The notes under the pieces are model-generated. The model was not told the DNA's origin. It searched no databases and saw only the letters and a list, made by a program, of their open reading frames with translations. A stretch of DNA of 63,333 bases, taken from assembly GCF_011250565.1 (NCBI RefSeq), contig NZ_JAANMS010000023.1, forward strand, positions 1 through 63,333, read 5' to 3'. This document shows, in pieces, positions 16,842 through 25,788 of the stretch (within the stretch, counting starts at the first letter, position 1; each line of letters begins with the position of its first letter). The stretch is from Nocardioides sp. IC4_145 (GTDB taxonomy: Bacteria > Actinomycetota > Actinomycetes > Propionibacteriales > Nocardioidaceae). The translations under genes and the position numbers were made by a program.

Positions 16842-17366
16842 GTGGCCATCTCGCAGAAGCTGTTGAGCGACGGGGAGACCGTCGTCGTCAGCATGCGCAC
16901 GCACGTCAAGGCGCTGCTGGTGCCGCTGCTGGCGCTGGTCGTGACGATCGCGGCCGCCGTGTTCGTGCAGGTGCTCGCCGACCAGCGGTACGTCACCTGG
17001 TTCGTGTGGGCGGTCGCAGCGATCGTGCTCCTGCGGTTCGTCGTGTGGCCGTTCCTGGTTTGGACGACCGCGACGTACACCTTCACCGACCGCCGGCTGG
17101 TCACCCGCACCGGCGTCCTCACCCGCCGCGGCCACGACATCCCGCTCTCCCGGATCAGCGACGTGGCGATCGAGCTGCACCTCACCGACCGGATGCTCGG
17201 CTGCGGCACGCTGGTCATCAGCGACGCCAGCACCCACGGCCAGGTGCGCCTGCCCGACATCCCGCGGGTCGAGGAGGCGCAGCGCCGGCTCAACGACCTC
17301 CTGCACGAGATCCACGACCCGCGCACCGGCGCGCGCTCCGACCGGCGCCGTGACGAAGGTGCCTGA
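16842..17366 (+). CDS. PH domain membrane protein (Rv3278c-like)
   Basis: 174 residues. Two membrane helices (about 25-46 and 51-73) are followed by a PH domain: [30 protein letters not shown], then [29 protein letters not shown]. The C-terminus is Arg/Asp-rich. It starts 20 bases after birA and overlaps the next gene, an adenylate cyclase, by 17 bases. The order birA-PH protein-purK is conserved with M. tuberculosis, where the matching gene is Rv3278c. The biochemical role is unknown. Confidence 0.88.
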   Translation: MAISQKLLSDGETVVVSMRTHVKALLVPLLALVVTIAAAVFVQVLADQRYVTWFVWAVAAIVLLRFVVWPFLVWTTATYTFTDRRLVTRTGVLTRRGHDIPLSRISDVAIELHLTDRMLGCGTLVISDASTHGQVRLPDIPRVEEAQRRLNDLLHEIHDPRTGARSDRRRDEGA

Positions 17367-18351
17367 CCGACAGCCCGAGGAGGCGGAGCAGCCCGAGGAG
17401 CTGCACCGGACCATCCTGGGCGAGGACCCGGTCTACAGCGCCGTCGAGGTCGCGGAGGCCGCCGGCATCGGCCTGGACGAGACCCGCCGGCTCTGGCGCG
17501 CGCTCGGCTTCCCCGAGAGCGGCGACGAGGCGGCGTACACCCCTGCGGACCTGCGCGCGCTGGGGACGCTGGTCGGGGGCGTGCAGGCCGGCCTGTTCGA
17601 CCTCGACCTGGCGGTGAACATCACCCGGGCGGTGGGGCAGAACATGGCGCGCCTCGCCGACTGGGAGGTGGCGGCGATGGTCAACCGCATCGACGAGCTC
17701 GAGCAGGGCGACGCGGCGACGGGGACCCGCGCAGGCTCGGCACGGCGGTTCCTCGAGCACTTCGGCAAGCCGTTCGAGGAGCTGCTGATCTACGCGTGGC
17801 GGCGCCACCTCGCTGCCGCGGTGGCGCGGATCGAGGCACTCGGCGCCGACGAGGAGGACCTCCACACCACGACGCTCTCGGTGGGCTTCGCCGACATCGT
17901 GTCGTTCACGGCCCTGTCGAACCAGCTGACCGAGGAGCGGATCGGCGACCTCGTCGAGCTCTTCGAGTCGCGGTGCGCCGACGTCGTGGCCATGCAGCGG
18001 GGGCGGGTCATCAAGTCGATCGGCGACTCGGTGCTCTTCGTCAACGACGACCCCGTCCGTGCCTACGACACCGCCGAGGGGATCATCAACGTCATCGGCC
18101 GTGACCAGCGGATGCCCGACGTGCGCGTCGGGCTGGCGACCGGGTCCGTGGTGATGCGCCTCGGCGACGTCTTCGGCCCGCCGGTCAACATGGCCGCGCG
18201 GCTCACCGCCGTGGCCCGCCGCAACCGGATCATCATCGACGCCGCGACCGCGGGGCTGCTCCCCTCCGACCAGTTCGAGACCCGACGGCTGCCCGCGCGG
18301 CCGGTGCGCGGCTTCGGGATCGTCGAGCCGTTGGCCGTCCGGAGACACTAA
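17350..18351 (+). CDS. class III adenylate cyclase with N-terminal regulatory domain
   Basis: 333 residues. The N-terminal 150 residues are helical, with a MerR/HTH-like start ([26 protein letters not shown]) and a long helical stretch like the autoinhibitory domain of the pH-sensing cyclase Rv1264. The catalytic domain (about 170-320) keeps both metal Asp residues (FADIVSF and KSIGDSVLF), the substrate Lys before the second Asp, and the transition-state residues in [13 protein letters not shown]. It should make cAMP as a homodimer. The GTG at 17350 overlaps the PH gene by 17 bases. A strong hairpin begins two bases after its stop. Confidence 0.9.
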   Translation: MTKVPDRQPEEAEQPEELHRTILGEDPVYSAVEVAEAAGIGLDETRRLWRALGFPESGDEAAYTPADLRALGTLVGGVQAGLFDLDLAVNITRAVGQNMARLADWEVAAMVNRIDELEQGDAATGTRAGSARRFLEHFGKPFEELLIYAWRRHLAAAVARIEALGADEEDLHTTTLSVGFADIVSFTALSNQLTEERIGDLVELFESRCADVVAMQRGRVIKSIGDSVLFVNDDPVRAYDTAEGIINVIGRDQRMPDVRVGLATGSVVMRLGDVFGPPVNMAARLTAVARRNRIIIDAATAGLLPSDQFETRRLPARPVRGFGIVEPLAVRRH

Positions 18352-18352
18352 G

Positions 18353-18382
18353 ATTCGTCTCACCCCTGAGGGTGAGACGAAT
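18353..18382 (+). terminator. hairpin terminator after the cyclase gene
   Basis: A perfect 13-bp stem (ATTCGTCTCACCC / GGGTGAGACGAAT) with a CTGA loop starts two bases after the TAA of the cyclase. There is no T-tract, as is common in actinobacteria. It could also serve as an operator for the next gene. Confidence 0.7.
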
Positions 18383-18442
18383 GGCACGAAGTTGCCACTG
18401 GCCCGTTTGGGCGTTTCTGCTCGACTGCGTGGGGGAGCGGCC

Positions 18443-18448
18443 TACGGT
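18443..18448 (+). promoter_or_regulatory. -10 element, lone winged-helix gene (leaderless type)
   Basis: TACGGT is followed by six bases and the GTG at 18455. No ribosome binding site is seen. Confidence 0.45.
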
Positions 18449-18454
18449 TGGGGT

Positions 18455-18763
18455 GTGTTCGAGGTGCAGGACGTCCGAGTCGATCCCGACAGCCGCCGTG
18501 CGTGGCGCGGTCAGGAGGAGATCGTCCTGTCCCGCAAGGAGTTCGACCTCGTCCAGGCCCTCATCTCCCGGGCGGGGGAGATCGTGACGCGGGACGAGCT
18601 GATGCGCGACGTGTGGCACACGACGTTCTGGACGTCCTCGAAGACCATCGACGTGCACCTCGGCTGGGTGCGGCGCAAGCTGGGCGACGACAGCCGTCAC
18701 CCCCACCTGATCTCCACGATCCGCGGCAAGGGTCTGCGCTTCGAGCTCCAGCCGCCGGCCTGA
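18455..18763 (+). CDS. stand-alone OmpR-type winged-helix DNA-binding protein
   Basis: 102 residues consisting only of a Trans_reg_C winged helix: an N-terminal four-strand sheet (VFEVQDVRVDPDSRRAWRG), EIVLSRKEFDLVQALIS, the recognition region SSKTIDVHLGWVRRKLGDD and the wing STIRGKGLRFELQ. No receiver domain is encoded upstream; the hairpin terminator ends about 70 bases before it. It either acts unphosphorylated or responds to another partner. The start is fixed by the TACGGT-N6-GTG arrangement; an in-frame ATG further upstream would read through a region without family homology. The target is unknown. Confidence 0.85.
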   Translation: MFEVQDVRVDPDSRRAWRGQEEIVLSRKEFDLVQALISRAGEIVTRDELMRDVWHTTFWTSSKTIDVHLGWVRRKLGDDSRHPHLISTIRGKGLRFELQPPA

Positions 18764-18804
18764 CCGGTCGTCGGGCCCCGGCCGGGCGGCGCCCGGGTCT
18801 GCTC

Positions 18805-18810
18805 TAGGGT
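18805..18810 (+). promoter_or_regulatory. -10 element, purK (leaderless type)
   Basis: TAGGGT is followed by six bases and the GTG at 18817. Confidence 0.5.
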
Positions 18811-18816
18811 TCCGTC

Positions 18817-20001
18817 GTGCCCGAGCTCGCTCCCACGTTGGCCGTCGTCGGCGGTGGCCAGCTCGCCCGGATGATGGCGCAGCCCGCGATCGCGCTGGGC
18901 CTGCCGCTGCGGCTGCTCGCCGAGGCGCCCGGCGTCTCCGCCGCGCAGGTGATCCCCGACCAGCTCGTCGGTGACCACCGCGACCTCGACACGCTGCGCG
19001 CGGTCACGGCCGGCTGCAGCGTCGTCACCTTCGACCACGAGCACGTGCCGACCGAGCACCTGCACGCGCTCGAGGCCGACGGCGTCGCGGTGCGGCCCGG
19101 GCCCGACGCGCTCGTCCACGCCCAGGACAAGGGCGTCATGCGCGAGCGGCTCGCCGAGCTCGGCGTCCCGTGCCCCCGCAACGCGATCGTCACCGACGTC
19201 GCCGAGGTCGAGGCGTTCGGGTTCCCCTGCGTCCTGAAGACCACGAGGGGCGGGTACGACGGCAAGGGCGTGTGGTTCGTCGACGCCGGCGAGGACGGTG
19301 CTGACGACTGGGCCGCGGTCTGCGCCGAGGCGTTCGCGGTGGCCCGCGACACCGGCGTGCGGATCCTCGCCGAGGAGCGGGTCGACTTCCGCCGCGAGCT
19401 CTCCGCGCTGGTCGTCCGTTCCCCGAGCGGGCAGGCGGCGGCGTACCCGGTCGTCGCCAGCACCCAGCGCGACGGCATCTGCCACGAGGTGATCGCCCCG
19501 GCGCCCGACCTCGACCCCGACCTGGCGACCTCCGCCCAGCAGGTCGCGCTGCGGATCGCGGGCGAGCTCGGCGTGACCGGCGTGCTGGCCGTCGAGCTCT
19601 TCGAGACCACCGACGGGCGGATCCTCGTCAACGAGCTGGCGATGCGGCCCCACAATACCGGCCACTGGACCCAGGACGGCGCCGTCACCAGCCAGTTCGA
19701 GAACCACTTGCGCGCGGTCATGGACCTCCCGCTCGGCTCGCCCGCGCCGCGGGCCCGCTGGACGGTGATGGTCAACATCCTCGGCGGCCCCGACCCCGAG
19801 GTCGGTCGGCTCTGGGACGGCTACCCGCACGCGATGGCGCGCGACCCGCACCTGCGGGTGCACCTGTACGGCAAGGAGCCGCGACCCGGCCGCAAGGTCG
19901 GCCACGTCAACGCCTACGGCGACGACCTCGAGGACTGCCTGGAGCGGGCGCGGCACGCCGCCGCCTGGTTCCGCGGCGACCTCGGCAACGAGAGCGAGTG
20001 A
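18817..20001 (+). CDS. purK: N5-carboxyaminoimidazole ribonucleotide synthase
   Basis: 394 residues, ATP-grasp. It converts AIR, bicarbonate and ATP to N5-CAIR in purine synthesis. Motifs: the N-terminal [26 protein letters not shown], the ATP-loop [16 protein letters not shown] near 137-152, the metal/ATP residues in [20 protein letters not shown], and the C-terminal barrel end. Full length. It overlaps purE by four bases (GTGA), the standard purK-purE operon, also in this place in M. tuberculosis. Confidence 0.97.
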   Translation: MPELAPTLAVVGGGQLARMMAQPAIALGLPLRLLAEAPGVSAAQVIPDQLVGDHRDLDTLRAVTAGCSVVTFDHEHVPTEHLHALEADGVAVRPGPDALVHAQDKGVMRERLAELGVPCPRNAIVTDVAEVEAFGFPCVLKTTRGGYDGKGVWFVDAGEDGADDWAAVCAEAFAVARDTGVRILAEERVDFRRELSALVVRSPSGQAAAYPVVASTQRDGICHEVIAPAPDLDPDLATSAQQVALRIAGELGVTGVLAVELFETTDGRILVNELAMRPHNTGHWTQDGAVTSQFENHLRAVMDLPLGSPAPRARWTVMVNILGGPDPEVGRLWDGYPHAMARDPHLRVHLYGKEPRPGRKVGHVNAYGDDLEDCLERARHAAAWFRGDLGNESE

Positions 20002-20534
20002 ACGAGATGGCTGGCACCGAGCAGGCTCCCCGCGTCGGGATCGTCATGGGGTCCGACTCCGACTGGCCGACCATGCAGGCAGCCGCGGAGGCGCTCGAGG
20101 AGTTCGGCGTCGCGCACGAGGCCGACGTGGTCTCCGCGCACCGGATGCCGGAGGAGATGCTGGCGTACGGCAAGGAGGCCGCCGGCCGCGGGCTGTCGGT
20201 GATCATCGCCGGCGCCGGAGGAGCGGCCCACCTGCCGGGCATGCTCGCCGCCGTCACCCCGCTGCCGGTCATCGGCGTCCCGGTGCCGCTGCGGTACCTC
20301 GACGGTCTCGACTCGCTGCTCTCCATCGTGCAGATGCCGGCCGGTGTCCCCGTCGCCACCGTCGCCGTCGGCGGCGCCCGCAACGCCGGCCTGCTCGCGG
20401 TCCGGATCCTCGCCGCCACCGACCCCGCCCTCCAGCAGCGGATGGTCGACTTCCAGGCCGAGCTCAAGGCCTCCGCCCAGGCCAAGGGCGAGACCGTCCG
20501 CCGCGAGTCCGCTCCGCAGCGCCTCGGCTTCTAG
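19998..20534 (+). CDS. purE: N5-carboxyaminoimidazole ribonucleotide mutase
   Basis: 178 residues. It rearranges N5-CAIR to CAIR, the step after PurK. Signature: [34 protein letters not shown] with the catalytic His, [28 protein letters not shown], and [26 protein letters not shown]. The GTG at 19998 overlaps the purK stop; an ATG at 20007 is an alternative. Class I PurE with a short C-terminal extension. It ends the core segment: the next genes on the other strand are the van-like operon. Confidence 0.97.
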   Translation: MNEMAGTEQAPRVGIVMGSDSDWPTMQAAAEALEEFGVAHEADVVSAHRMPEEMLAYGKEAAGRGLSVIIAGAGGAAHLPGMLAAVTPLPVIGVPVPLRYLDGLDSLLSIVQMPAGVPVATVAVGGARNAGLLAVRILAATDPALQQRMVDFQAELKASAQAKGETVRRESAPQRLGF

Positions 20535-20695
20535 CGCGCCTGTCTCGAAACCTGCGGGCGTCTGCGGGGCTGATGTGACCTGGTGTTCCCGTTCGTCGAC
20601 GGACTACCAGAAGTGCCGCGGCCGACCGCTTCGCCTACGTCAGACGCTGCCGGCGACCACCTCTGGTAGCTGGTCGACGAGGGCGCCGCCCGGAT
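20535..20695. other. convergent gap between purE and the van-like operon
   Basis: 161 bp with no gene. It holds a TGTCTCGAAACC repeat fragment (about 20542-20553). Imperfect complementary segments GTCGACGGACTACCAGAAGTG-like (about 20596-20616) and CACCTCTGGTAGCTGGTCGAC (about 20659-20679) face each other across roughly 40 bases. These could form a long bidirectional terminator hairpin. The gap marks the boundary between core genes and the accessory region. Confidence 0.5.
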
Positions 20696-21370
20696 TCAGC
20701 CGACGAGGCCGTGCTCGTGGGCGAAGACGACGATCTGCACGCGGTCGCGGAGGCCGAGCTTGCGGAGGATGGCGCCGACATGGGTCTTGACCGTCGACTC
20801 GCCGGCGAAGACCAGGCCGGCGATCTCGGTGTTGGAGAGGCCGCGGGCCACGGCGGCGAAGACCTCGCGCTCCTTCTCGGTCAGCGAGGCGTACGCCGGC
20901 GGCACGGCCGCCCGGGCGCGGAACTGGCCGTCGAGGAGGGTCGAGAGGTCCGCGGGGGCGAGGACGGCGTTGCCGGCGTGCACCGTGCGGATCGCGTCGC
21001 GGAGCATCACCGGGGTGGTGTCCTTGAGGAGGAACCCGCTGGCGCCGTACCGGATCGCCGTGGCCGCCCGGTCGTCGAGGTTGAACGTCGTGAGCACAAC
21101 GACCCGCACCGGACGCGTCCGACGGGCGGCCCGGTCGGGGGAGAAGAGCTGCCGGGTGGCCTCGACACCGTCCATCTCCGGCATCCGGATGTCCATGAGC
21201 ACGACGTCGGGCTCCAGCTCGTCGACGAGCCGGACCGCCTCGAGCCCGTCGCCCGCGGACCCGACGACGTGCATGCCCTCCTGGGCGTCGACGATCACCC
21301 GCACGCCCTCGCGGAACAGCTCCTGGTCGTCGACCAGGAGCACCCGGATGTCCTCGCCCGAGCCGCTCAC
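20696..21370 (-). CDS. LuxR/NarL-family response regulator of the van-like operon
   Basis: 224 residues. The receiver domain has LLVDDQELFREGV, phospho-Asp in DVVLMDIRMPEMDG (near 58), VVLTTF, and LLKDTTP with the Lys. The C-terminal GerE/LuxR helix-turn-helix runs from about 155 (SLTEKEREVFAAVARGLSNTEIAGLVFAGESTVKTHV). The GTG at 21370 overlaps the kinase stop (GTGA). Regulators of this class paired with HisKA_3 kinases include LiaR and VraR, which respond to cell-wall damage; classical VanR is OmpR-type instead. It is last in the six-gene operon and probably controls it. Confidence 0.92.
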   Translation of the reverse strand: MSGSGEDIRVLLVDDQELFREGVRVIVDAQEGMHVVGSAGDGLEAVRLVDELEPDVVLMDIRMPEMDGVEATRQLFSPDRAARRTRPVRVVVLTTFNLDDRAATAIRYGASGFLLKDTTPVMLRDAIRTVHAGNAVLAPADLSTLLDGQFRARAAVPPAYASLTEKEREVFAAVARGLSNTEIAGLVFAGESTVKTHVGAILRKLGLRDRVQIVVFAHEHGLVG

Positions 21371-22635
21371 CGGCCGCTCCGGAAGGGCACCCACGCGGTC
21401 GCGGTGAAGGTGGCGCCGCCCGGCTCCTCGCGACGGCGTACGTCGAGCCGGCCACCGACGGCCTCGAGCCGGCGGCGCATCCCGTCGAGCCCGTGACCGG
21501 CCCCGGTCTGCGCGGCCAGCTCCGCGGGGTCGACGGTCGCCAACGGGCGGGTCTCCTGCTCGTGGACGGTCTGCTCGCCGATCACGTTGCGCACCTCGAG
21601 GCGCAGCTCGCCCTCCCAGTGCCGCTCGACGAGGACCGGTTCGTCGCGCCGGCCGTGGCGGATCGCGTTGGTGAGCATCTCCTGCAGCACGCGGAAGGCG
21701 ACCACCTCGAGCTCCGGCGGCAGCGGCCTGGGCGTGCCGACCTCGGTGGAGACGACCTCGTGGCCGCTGGCCCGGACCCCCTCGACGAGCGCGTCGAGAT
21801 CGCCGTGCTGGCCGCCGGCGGCGGGCCGGCCGTCGGTGGAGCTCAGCACCTGGCGGACGTCCTGGAGCGAGGTGCGGGCGGAGGTGGCGATGTTGGCCAT
21901 GGTGCGGCGCAGGGCCTCGGTGTCGGCCTCGGGGAGGTACTGCGCCGACTCCGCCTGGGCGAGGATCACCGCGAGGGAGTGGCCGACGACGTCGTGCACG
22001 TCGCGGGCGAGCCGGGCCTGGTCCTCGCGGAGCGAAGCGATCTCCTCGGCCTGGTCCCGCTCGGCCTCGGCGACGACCTGGGAGTCGCGCGAGCGGCGGG
22101 CGCGGTCGAGGAAGCGCAGCGCGAGCCCGAGCAGCCACGGCGTCGCGAGCAGCGCGAAGATCAGGAGGCTGGCCGGCACGCGCCAGTCCCCGCCGCGGTA
22201 CGCCGTCTCGGCGAGCAGCCGCACGCCGGCCAGCTCGAGCGCGCGGTACACCAGGTCGCTGTCGAGCCACAGCACCGCGATGAGCGCCCCGAGCGGCATG
22301 GACAGCCCGCTCAACCACACGGTCGCTGCGCTGCCCCAGCGGGCACAGCCGAACGCGACCACCGCGAGCAGCACCTCGACGAGCATCGCGCCGGCGCCGC
22401 TGGTGACCTGCACGGCGCCGGCGAACCACGCCACCCCGAGCGCCGCGGCCGGCAGCGCCCGCGAGAGCCCGACGGCCACGGCGACGGCCAGCACGATGAC
22501 GTACGCCGCCGCCCGGTCGTCGGCGTAGACGTTGCCGCGCACCTCGACCACGCCGAGCGCGAAGGTGGCGACGCCCCCGGAGACGTCCGGCGCCCAGCGC
22601 TGCCAAGCGGGCAGCGGGGCGTCGACCGGGCTCAC
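21367..22635 (-). CDS. HisKA_3 sensor histidine kinase of the van-like operon
   Basis: 422 residues. About five membrane helices fill residues 20-175 with short loops and no large extracellular sensor domain. Then comes a coiled-coil stretch and the phospho-acceptor block LARDVHDVVGHSLAVILAQAE (His near 235). The HATPase_c domain has an N-box NAIRHGRRDEP and G-box GAGHGLDGMRRRLEAVGG. The buried sensor resembles intramembrane-sensing kinases of the LiaS/DesK type. It overlaps both neighbours by GTGA, so it is coupled to the acyltransferase upstream and the regulator downstream. The signal is unknown; the context suggests cell-wall or glycopeptide stress. Confidence 0.9.
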   Translation of the reverse strand: MSPVDAPLPAWQRWAPDVSGGVATFALGVVEVRGNVYADDRAAAYVIVLAVAVAVGLSRALPAAALGVAWFAGAVQVTSGAGAMLVEVLLAVVAFGCARWGSAATVWLSGLSMPLGALIAVLWLDSDLVYRALELAGVRLLAETAYRGGDWRVPASLLIFALLATPWLLGLALRFLDRARRSRDSQVVAEAERDQAEEIASLREDQARLARDVHDVVGHSLAVILAQAESAQYLPEADTEALRRTMANIATSARTSLQDVRQVLSSTDGRPAAGGQHGDLDALVEGVRASGHEVVSTEVGTPRPLPPELEVVAFRVLQEMLTNAIRHGRRDEPVLVERHWEGELRLEVRNVIGEQTVHEQETRPLATVDPAELAAQTGAGHGLDGMRRRLEAVGGRLDVRRREEPGGATFTATAWVPFRSGR

Positions 22636-23648
22636 GCAGGCACCGCCGTCCGGGCACGGGTCGCGCGCTGCCGTCGTCCGAGCGGCGCCTCGACGTACCG
22701 CCAGGACAGCGCGGCGCACGCCAGCGTCAGCACCGCCGCGAGCGGGCCGGCGAGGTCGGTGTGGGGGCGGAGCCAGACGGTGAGCGGGTAGTTCCACAGG
22801 TAGGCCGCGTAGGACACCGTCCCCAGCCACACGAGCGGCCGGAGGGCGGCGGCGTCGACGGTCGTCCACGTGCGCCACGAGGACAGCACGACCGCCGTGA
22901 GGAGCGCGATGGCCGGTCCTCCCGCCAGGTAGGTGAGCGCGTGACCGCGCAATGGAACCACGGCCAGGACCCCGAGCCCCGCCAGGGCCACCGGCACCGC
23001 CCACGACGGCGGCCGGAACCGGTCGGCGTGGATCCGCGACGCCGCGCCGACGACGAAGCAGACCGCCCACGAGGTCGGCAACGAGTAGGCGAGGTCGGGG
23101 TCCTCGCGCAACCAGGCGACGGTGGCGACGCACGCGAGCAGGCAGGCGGCAGCGGCGCCGACCAGCAGCACACCGGTGCGTCGTCGCGGCACGGCGAGCA
23201 GCAGCAATGCCGGCCACACCAGGTAGAACTGCTCCTCCAGCGCGAGCGTCCACAGGTGGAACGTAGCGTCGCTCGGGTCGCCGAGCGGCAGGTCGGCGGT
23301 CCAGGTCAGCGCGACGAGGACGGTGTCGCCGAGGCGGTCGCGGTCGCCGATCGGGTCGAGCACGAGCGTCACGGCGACCACGCCGGCGACGAGCACGAGC
23401 AGCGGCGGCACGAGCCGGCGTGCGCGGCGGCAATAGAAGCGGAGCAGGTCGATCCGCCCCGTCCGGCCCACCTCGTCGACGAGCAGCCCGGTGATCAGGT
23501 GGCCCGACAGCGCGAAGAACGCCACCACGCCGACCACGCCCGCGCCGGGGAGGACGTCGGGGAAGGCGTGCCGCAGCACCACCAGCCCGACGGCGACGCC
23601 GCGGAGGAGGTCGATCCCCTCGACGCGGGCGGGATGCGTGCCGCTCAC
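22632..23648 (-). CDS. acyltransferase-3 family membrane protein (VanT membrane-half-like)
   Basis: 338 residues with about ten membrane helices. The N-terminal EGIDLLRGVAVGLVVLRHAFP holds the conserved Arg and His of acyltransferase-3 proteins; FFALSGHLITGLLVDEV and TFHLWTLALEEQFYLVWPALLLL follow, and the C-terminal helix ends in YVEAPLGRR. It could acylate an envelope sugar as OafA does. However, the enterococcal serine racemases VanT carry exactly such a membrane domain fused before a racemase domain. Here the racemase is the separate gene two positions upstream in the same overlapping operon. Which role applies cannot be decided from the sequence. Confidence 0.87.
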   Translation of the reverse strand: MSGTHPARVEGIDLLRGVAVGLVVLRHAFPDVLPGAGVVGVVAFFALSGHLITGLLVDEVGRTGRIDLLRFYCRRARRLVPPLLVLVAGVVAVTLVLDPIGDRDRLGDTVLVALTWTADLPLGDPSDATFHLWTLALEEQFYLVWPALLLLAVPRRRTGVLLVGAAAACLLACVATVAWLREDPDLAYSLPTSWAVCFVVGAASRIHADRFRPPSWAVPVALAGLGVLAVVPLRGHALTYLAGGPAIALLTAVVLSSWRTWTTVDAAALRPLVWLGTVSYAAYLWNYPLTVWLRPHTDLAGPLAAVLTLACAALSWRYVEAPLGRRQRATRARTAVPA

Positions 23649-24634
23649 GCCCTGGTCGTCGGGGTGGGGAGCGCGGCGCGCACGAGCTCGTCGAGCAGCG
23701 CAGCGTACGGCAGGCCGGCAGCCGCGAACATCCGGGGCACCTGCGAGTGCTCGGTCATCCCCGGCACGGTGTTGACCTCGTTGAGCACCAGCCCCGCGTC
23801 GGTAAGGAAGAAGTCGATCCGCGCGACGCCGTCGCAGCCGAGGGCGTCGTACGCCGCCAGCGCGGCCGCCTCGAGCGCCTTGGCGTCGACCTCGTCGAGC
23901 GCCGCGGGCACCTGGAAGTCGGCGCCGCCGCCGTACTTGGCGGCGTGGTCGAAGAACCCGTCGACCACGATCTCGAGCGCCGGCGAGGCGACGACCGAGC
24001 CATCTGCCCGGCGCAGCACGGCCACGTCGACCTCGCGACCGCGCACGACCTCCTCGACCAGCACCCGGTCGTCGAGCGCGAGCGCCTCCGCGAGCGCAGG
24101 GGCCAGCCCCTCGGGCGAGTCGACCAGGCTCACGCCGAGGCTGGAGCCGGCCGCGACCGGCTTGACGACGACCGGTCCGGTCCAGGTCAGGGCGCTCGCG
24201 GTGGCGGCGGTGACGAGCCGGCCGGGCGCCGTGGCGATGCCGACCGCCTCGGCCACGAGCTTGGTGACCCACTTGTCCATGGCGACCGCACCGGGGCCGA
24301 CCGCGGAGCCGACGTACGGCACGCCGGCGAGCTCGCAGAGCGCCGCGAGCTCGCCGTCCTCGCCGTGCGGGCCGTGGACCACCGGGAGGACGACGTCGCA
24401 GCCGGCCAGCACCGTGACGGCGCCGGCCAGGTCGAGCCGGGCCCCGTCGTCGGCGGACCAGGAGCCGTCGCGGTCGATGGTCAGCCGCACGACGTCGTAC
24501 GCCGCCGGGTCGAGCGCGTCGGCGACGGAGGCGGCCGAGGCCAGCGACACGTCGTGCTCGCAGCTGCGTCCGCCGCCGATGACGGCGACGCGGGTGCGGA
24601 CGGGCCGCGCGCAGCGGGTGGGACTGGCGCTCAT
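23645..24634 (-). CDS. D-alanine--D-alanine (or D-Ala--D-X) ligase, ATP-grasp
   Basis: 329 residues. Motifs: VAVIGGGRSCEHDVSLASAAS (20-35), PVVHGPHGEDG, KPVAAGSSLGVS (158-169), the omega loop FFDHAAKYGGG with Lys233-Tyr234, and NEVNTVPGMTEHSQVPRMF (285-303). Tyr234 matches Tyr216 of E. coli DdlB, usual for D-Ala. But Gln298 falls where DdlB has Leu282, a residue contacting the second D-amino acid, and where VanA/VanC-type ligases have Arg (from memory). A specificity other than plain D-Ala-D-Ala is therefore possible. It overlaps alr (ATGA) and the acyltransferase (GTGA). A housekeeping ddl is expected elsewhere. Confidence 0.9.
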   Translation of the reverse strand: MSASPTRCARPVRTRVAVIGGGRSCEHDVSLASAASVADALDPAAYDVVRLTIDRDGSWSADDGARLDLAGAVTVLAGCDVVLPVVHGPHGEDGELAALCELAGVPYVGSAVGPGAVAMDKWVTKLVAEAVGIATAPGRLVTAATASALTWTGPVVVKPVAAGSSLGVSLVDSPEGLAPALAEALALDDRVLVEEVVRGREVDVAVLRRADGSVVASPALEIVVDGFFDHAAKYGGGADFQVPAALDEVDAKALEAAALAAYDALGCDGVARIDFFLTDAGLVLNEVNTVPGMTEHSQVPRMFAAAGLPYAALLDELVRAALPTPTTRA

Positions 24635-25788
24635 GCGAGGCTCCTGAGGTGGGCCGCGCCGGTGGTGCGGCGGCGGAGACGGGTGGCCGCGCCGAGGCCG
24701 GTGACGACCTCGTGCGGGATGGTGCCGGCCCAGTCGGCCCAGTCGGCGGCGGTGGGCTCGCCGGCGTCGCCCGGTCCGAGCAGGGTGACGGTCTCGCTGG
24801 GGGCGACCGGCCGGTCGCCGAGGTCGACGACGACCTGGTCCATCGAGACCCGGCCGACCAGCGGCCGGCGCTCCCCGCGGACGAGCGCCTCGGCGCGGCC
24901 GGAGGCGGCGCGGGGGAGGCCGTCGGCGTACCCGACCGGCACGAGTGCGAGGTGCGTCGCGCGGTCGGTCCGGTGCGCGTGGCCGTAGCCGACCGGTGTG
25001 CCGGCCGGCACCCGCCGCACGGAGACGACCGGCGCGGTGAGGGTCAGCGCTCCGCGCAGGGCGGTCGTGCCGGACGGGTCGATGCCGACGAGACCGGCGC
25101 CGACGCGGCTCATCGTGTGGTGGGTGCGCGGGTCGGTCAGCGTGGCGGCGGTCGCGGCGAGGTGGCGGTGCTGGGGGCGCAGCCCGGCGGCGCGTGCGGT
25201 CTCCAGCGCCCAGGCGAAGCGGGTGCGGCCGACTGCGTTGCAGCCGTCGCCCGGGTCGTCGGCGCAGCCGAGGTGGCCCATCACCCCGACGACCTCGACC
25301 CGGCCGTGCCGCTCCGCGCGCCGGGCCGCGGCGCAGAGCGCGGCCCAGGTGGCGGGCGCGGCGCCGTCGCGGGCCATGCCTGCGTCGACGTGGAGGTGGA
25401 CGCGGGCGCGGCCGGGCGCCGCCGCGACCGCGGCGAGGTGCTCGAGGCCGGGCACGGCCACGTCGACGCCGGACGCGACCGCGGTGGCCCAGTCGGCGTC
25501 GACCGGGTTCAGCCAGCTCAGCACCGGCGCGTGCAGCCCGGCCGCCCGCAGGGCGAGCGCCTCGGCGAGGCTCGTGACTCCGAGCCAGGTCGCCCCGTGG
25601 GCCAGGGCGGTGCGGGCGACGTCGACCGCGCCGTGGCCGAAGCCGTCGGCCTTCACGACCGCCATCAGGTCGCCCGCGGCACGGTCGGCGAGGAGCCGCG
25701 TGTTGGCGGCGACCGCGGCCAGGTCGACCTCGAGCAGCGGTCCGGCACTGGTCCGCGCCGCGGTCGGCTCGGGGCACAGGGCGCTCAC
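24631..25788 (-). CDS. alanine racemase family protein (possible serine/alanine racemase)
   Basis: 385 residues, fold-type III PLP enzyme. The PLP Lys is residue 46 in MAVVKADGFGHGAVDVA, with Phe in place of the usual Tyr before GHG. HLHVDAGMARDG follows, then MSRVGAGLVGID, the catalytic Tyr268 in VGYGHAHRT, VPVGYADGLPR and GRVSMDQVVVDLG. All catalytic elements are present. In vanC/vanG-type clusters the racemase domain supplies D-Ser to the ligase, while here it could supply D-Ala. The GTG at 25788 overlaps the dipeptidase stop, and its own stop overlaps the ligase ATG. Substrate preference is not determinable by eye. Confidence 0.92.
   Translation of the reverse strand: MSALCPEPTAARTSAGPLLEVDLAAVAANTRLLADRAAGDLMAVVKADGFGHGAVDVARTALAHGATWLGVTSLAEALALRAAGLHAPVLSWLNPVDADWATAVASGVDVAVPGLEHLAAVAAAPGRARVHLHVDAGMARDGAAPATWAALCAAARRAERHGRVEVVGVMGHLGCADDPGDGCNAVGRTRFAWALETARAAGLRPQHRHLAATAATLTDPRTHHTMSRVGAGLVGIDPSGTTALRGALTLTAPVVSVRRVPAGTPVGYGHAHRTDRATHLALVPVGYADGLPRAASGRAEALVRGERRPLVGRVSMDQVVVDLGDRPVAPSETVTLLGPGDAGEPTAADWADWAGTIPHEVVTGLGAATRLRRRTTGAAHLRSLA

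Noticed and set aside
14237..17326. A minus-strand frame of about 1030 codons fusing accD to the region opposite birA and the PH gene
   Set aside because: The extra N-terminal part is antisense to birA and has no family resemblance; accD has a good start at 15895.
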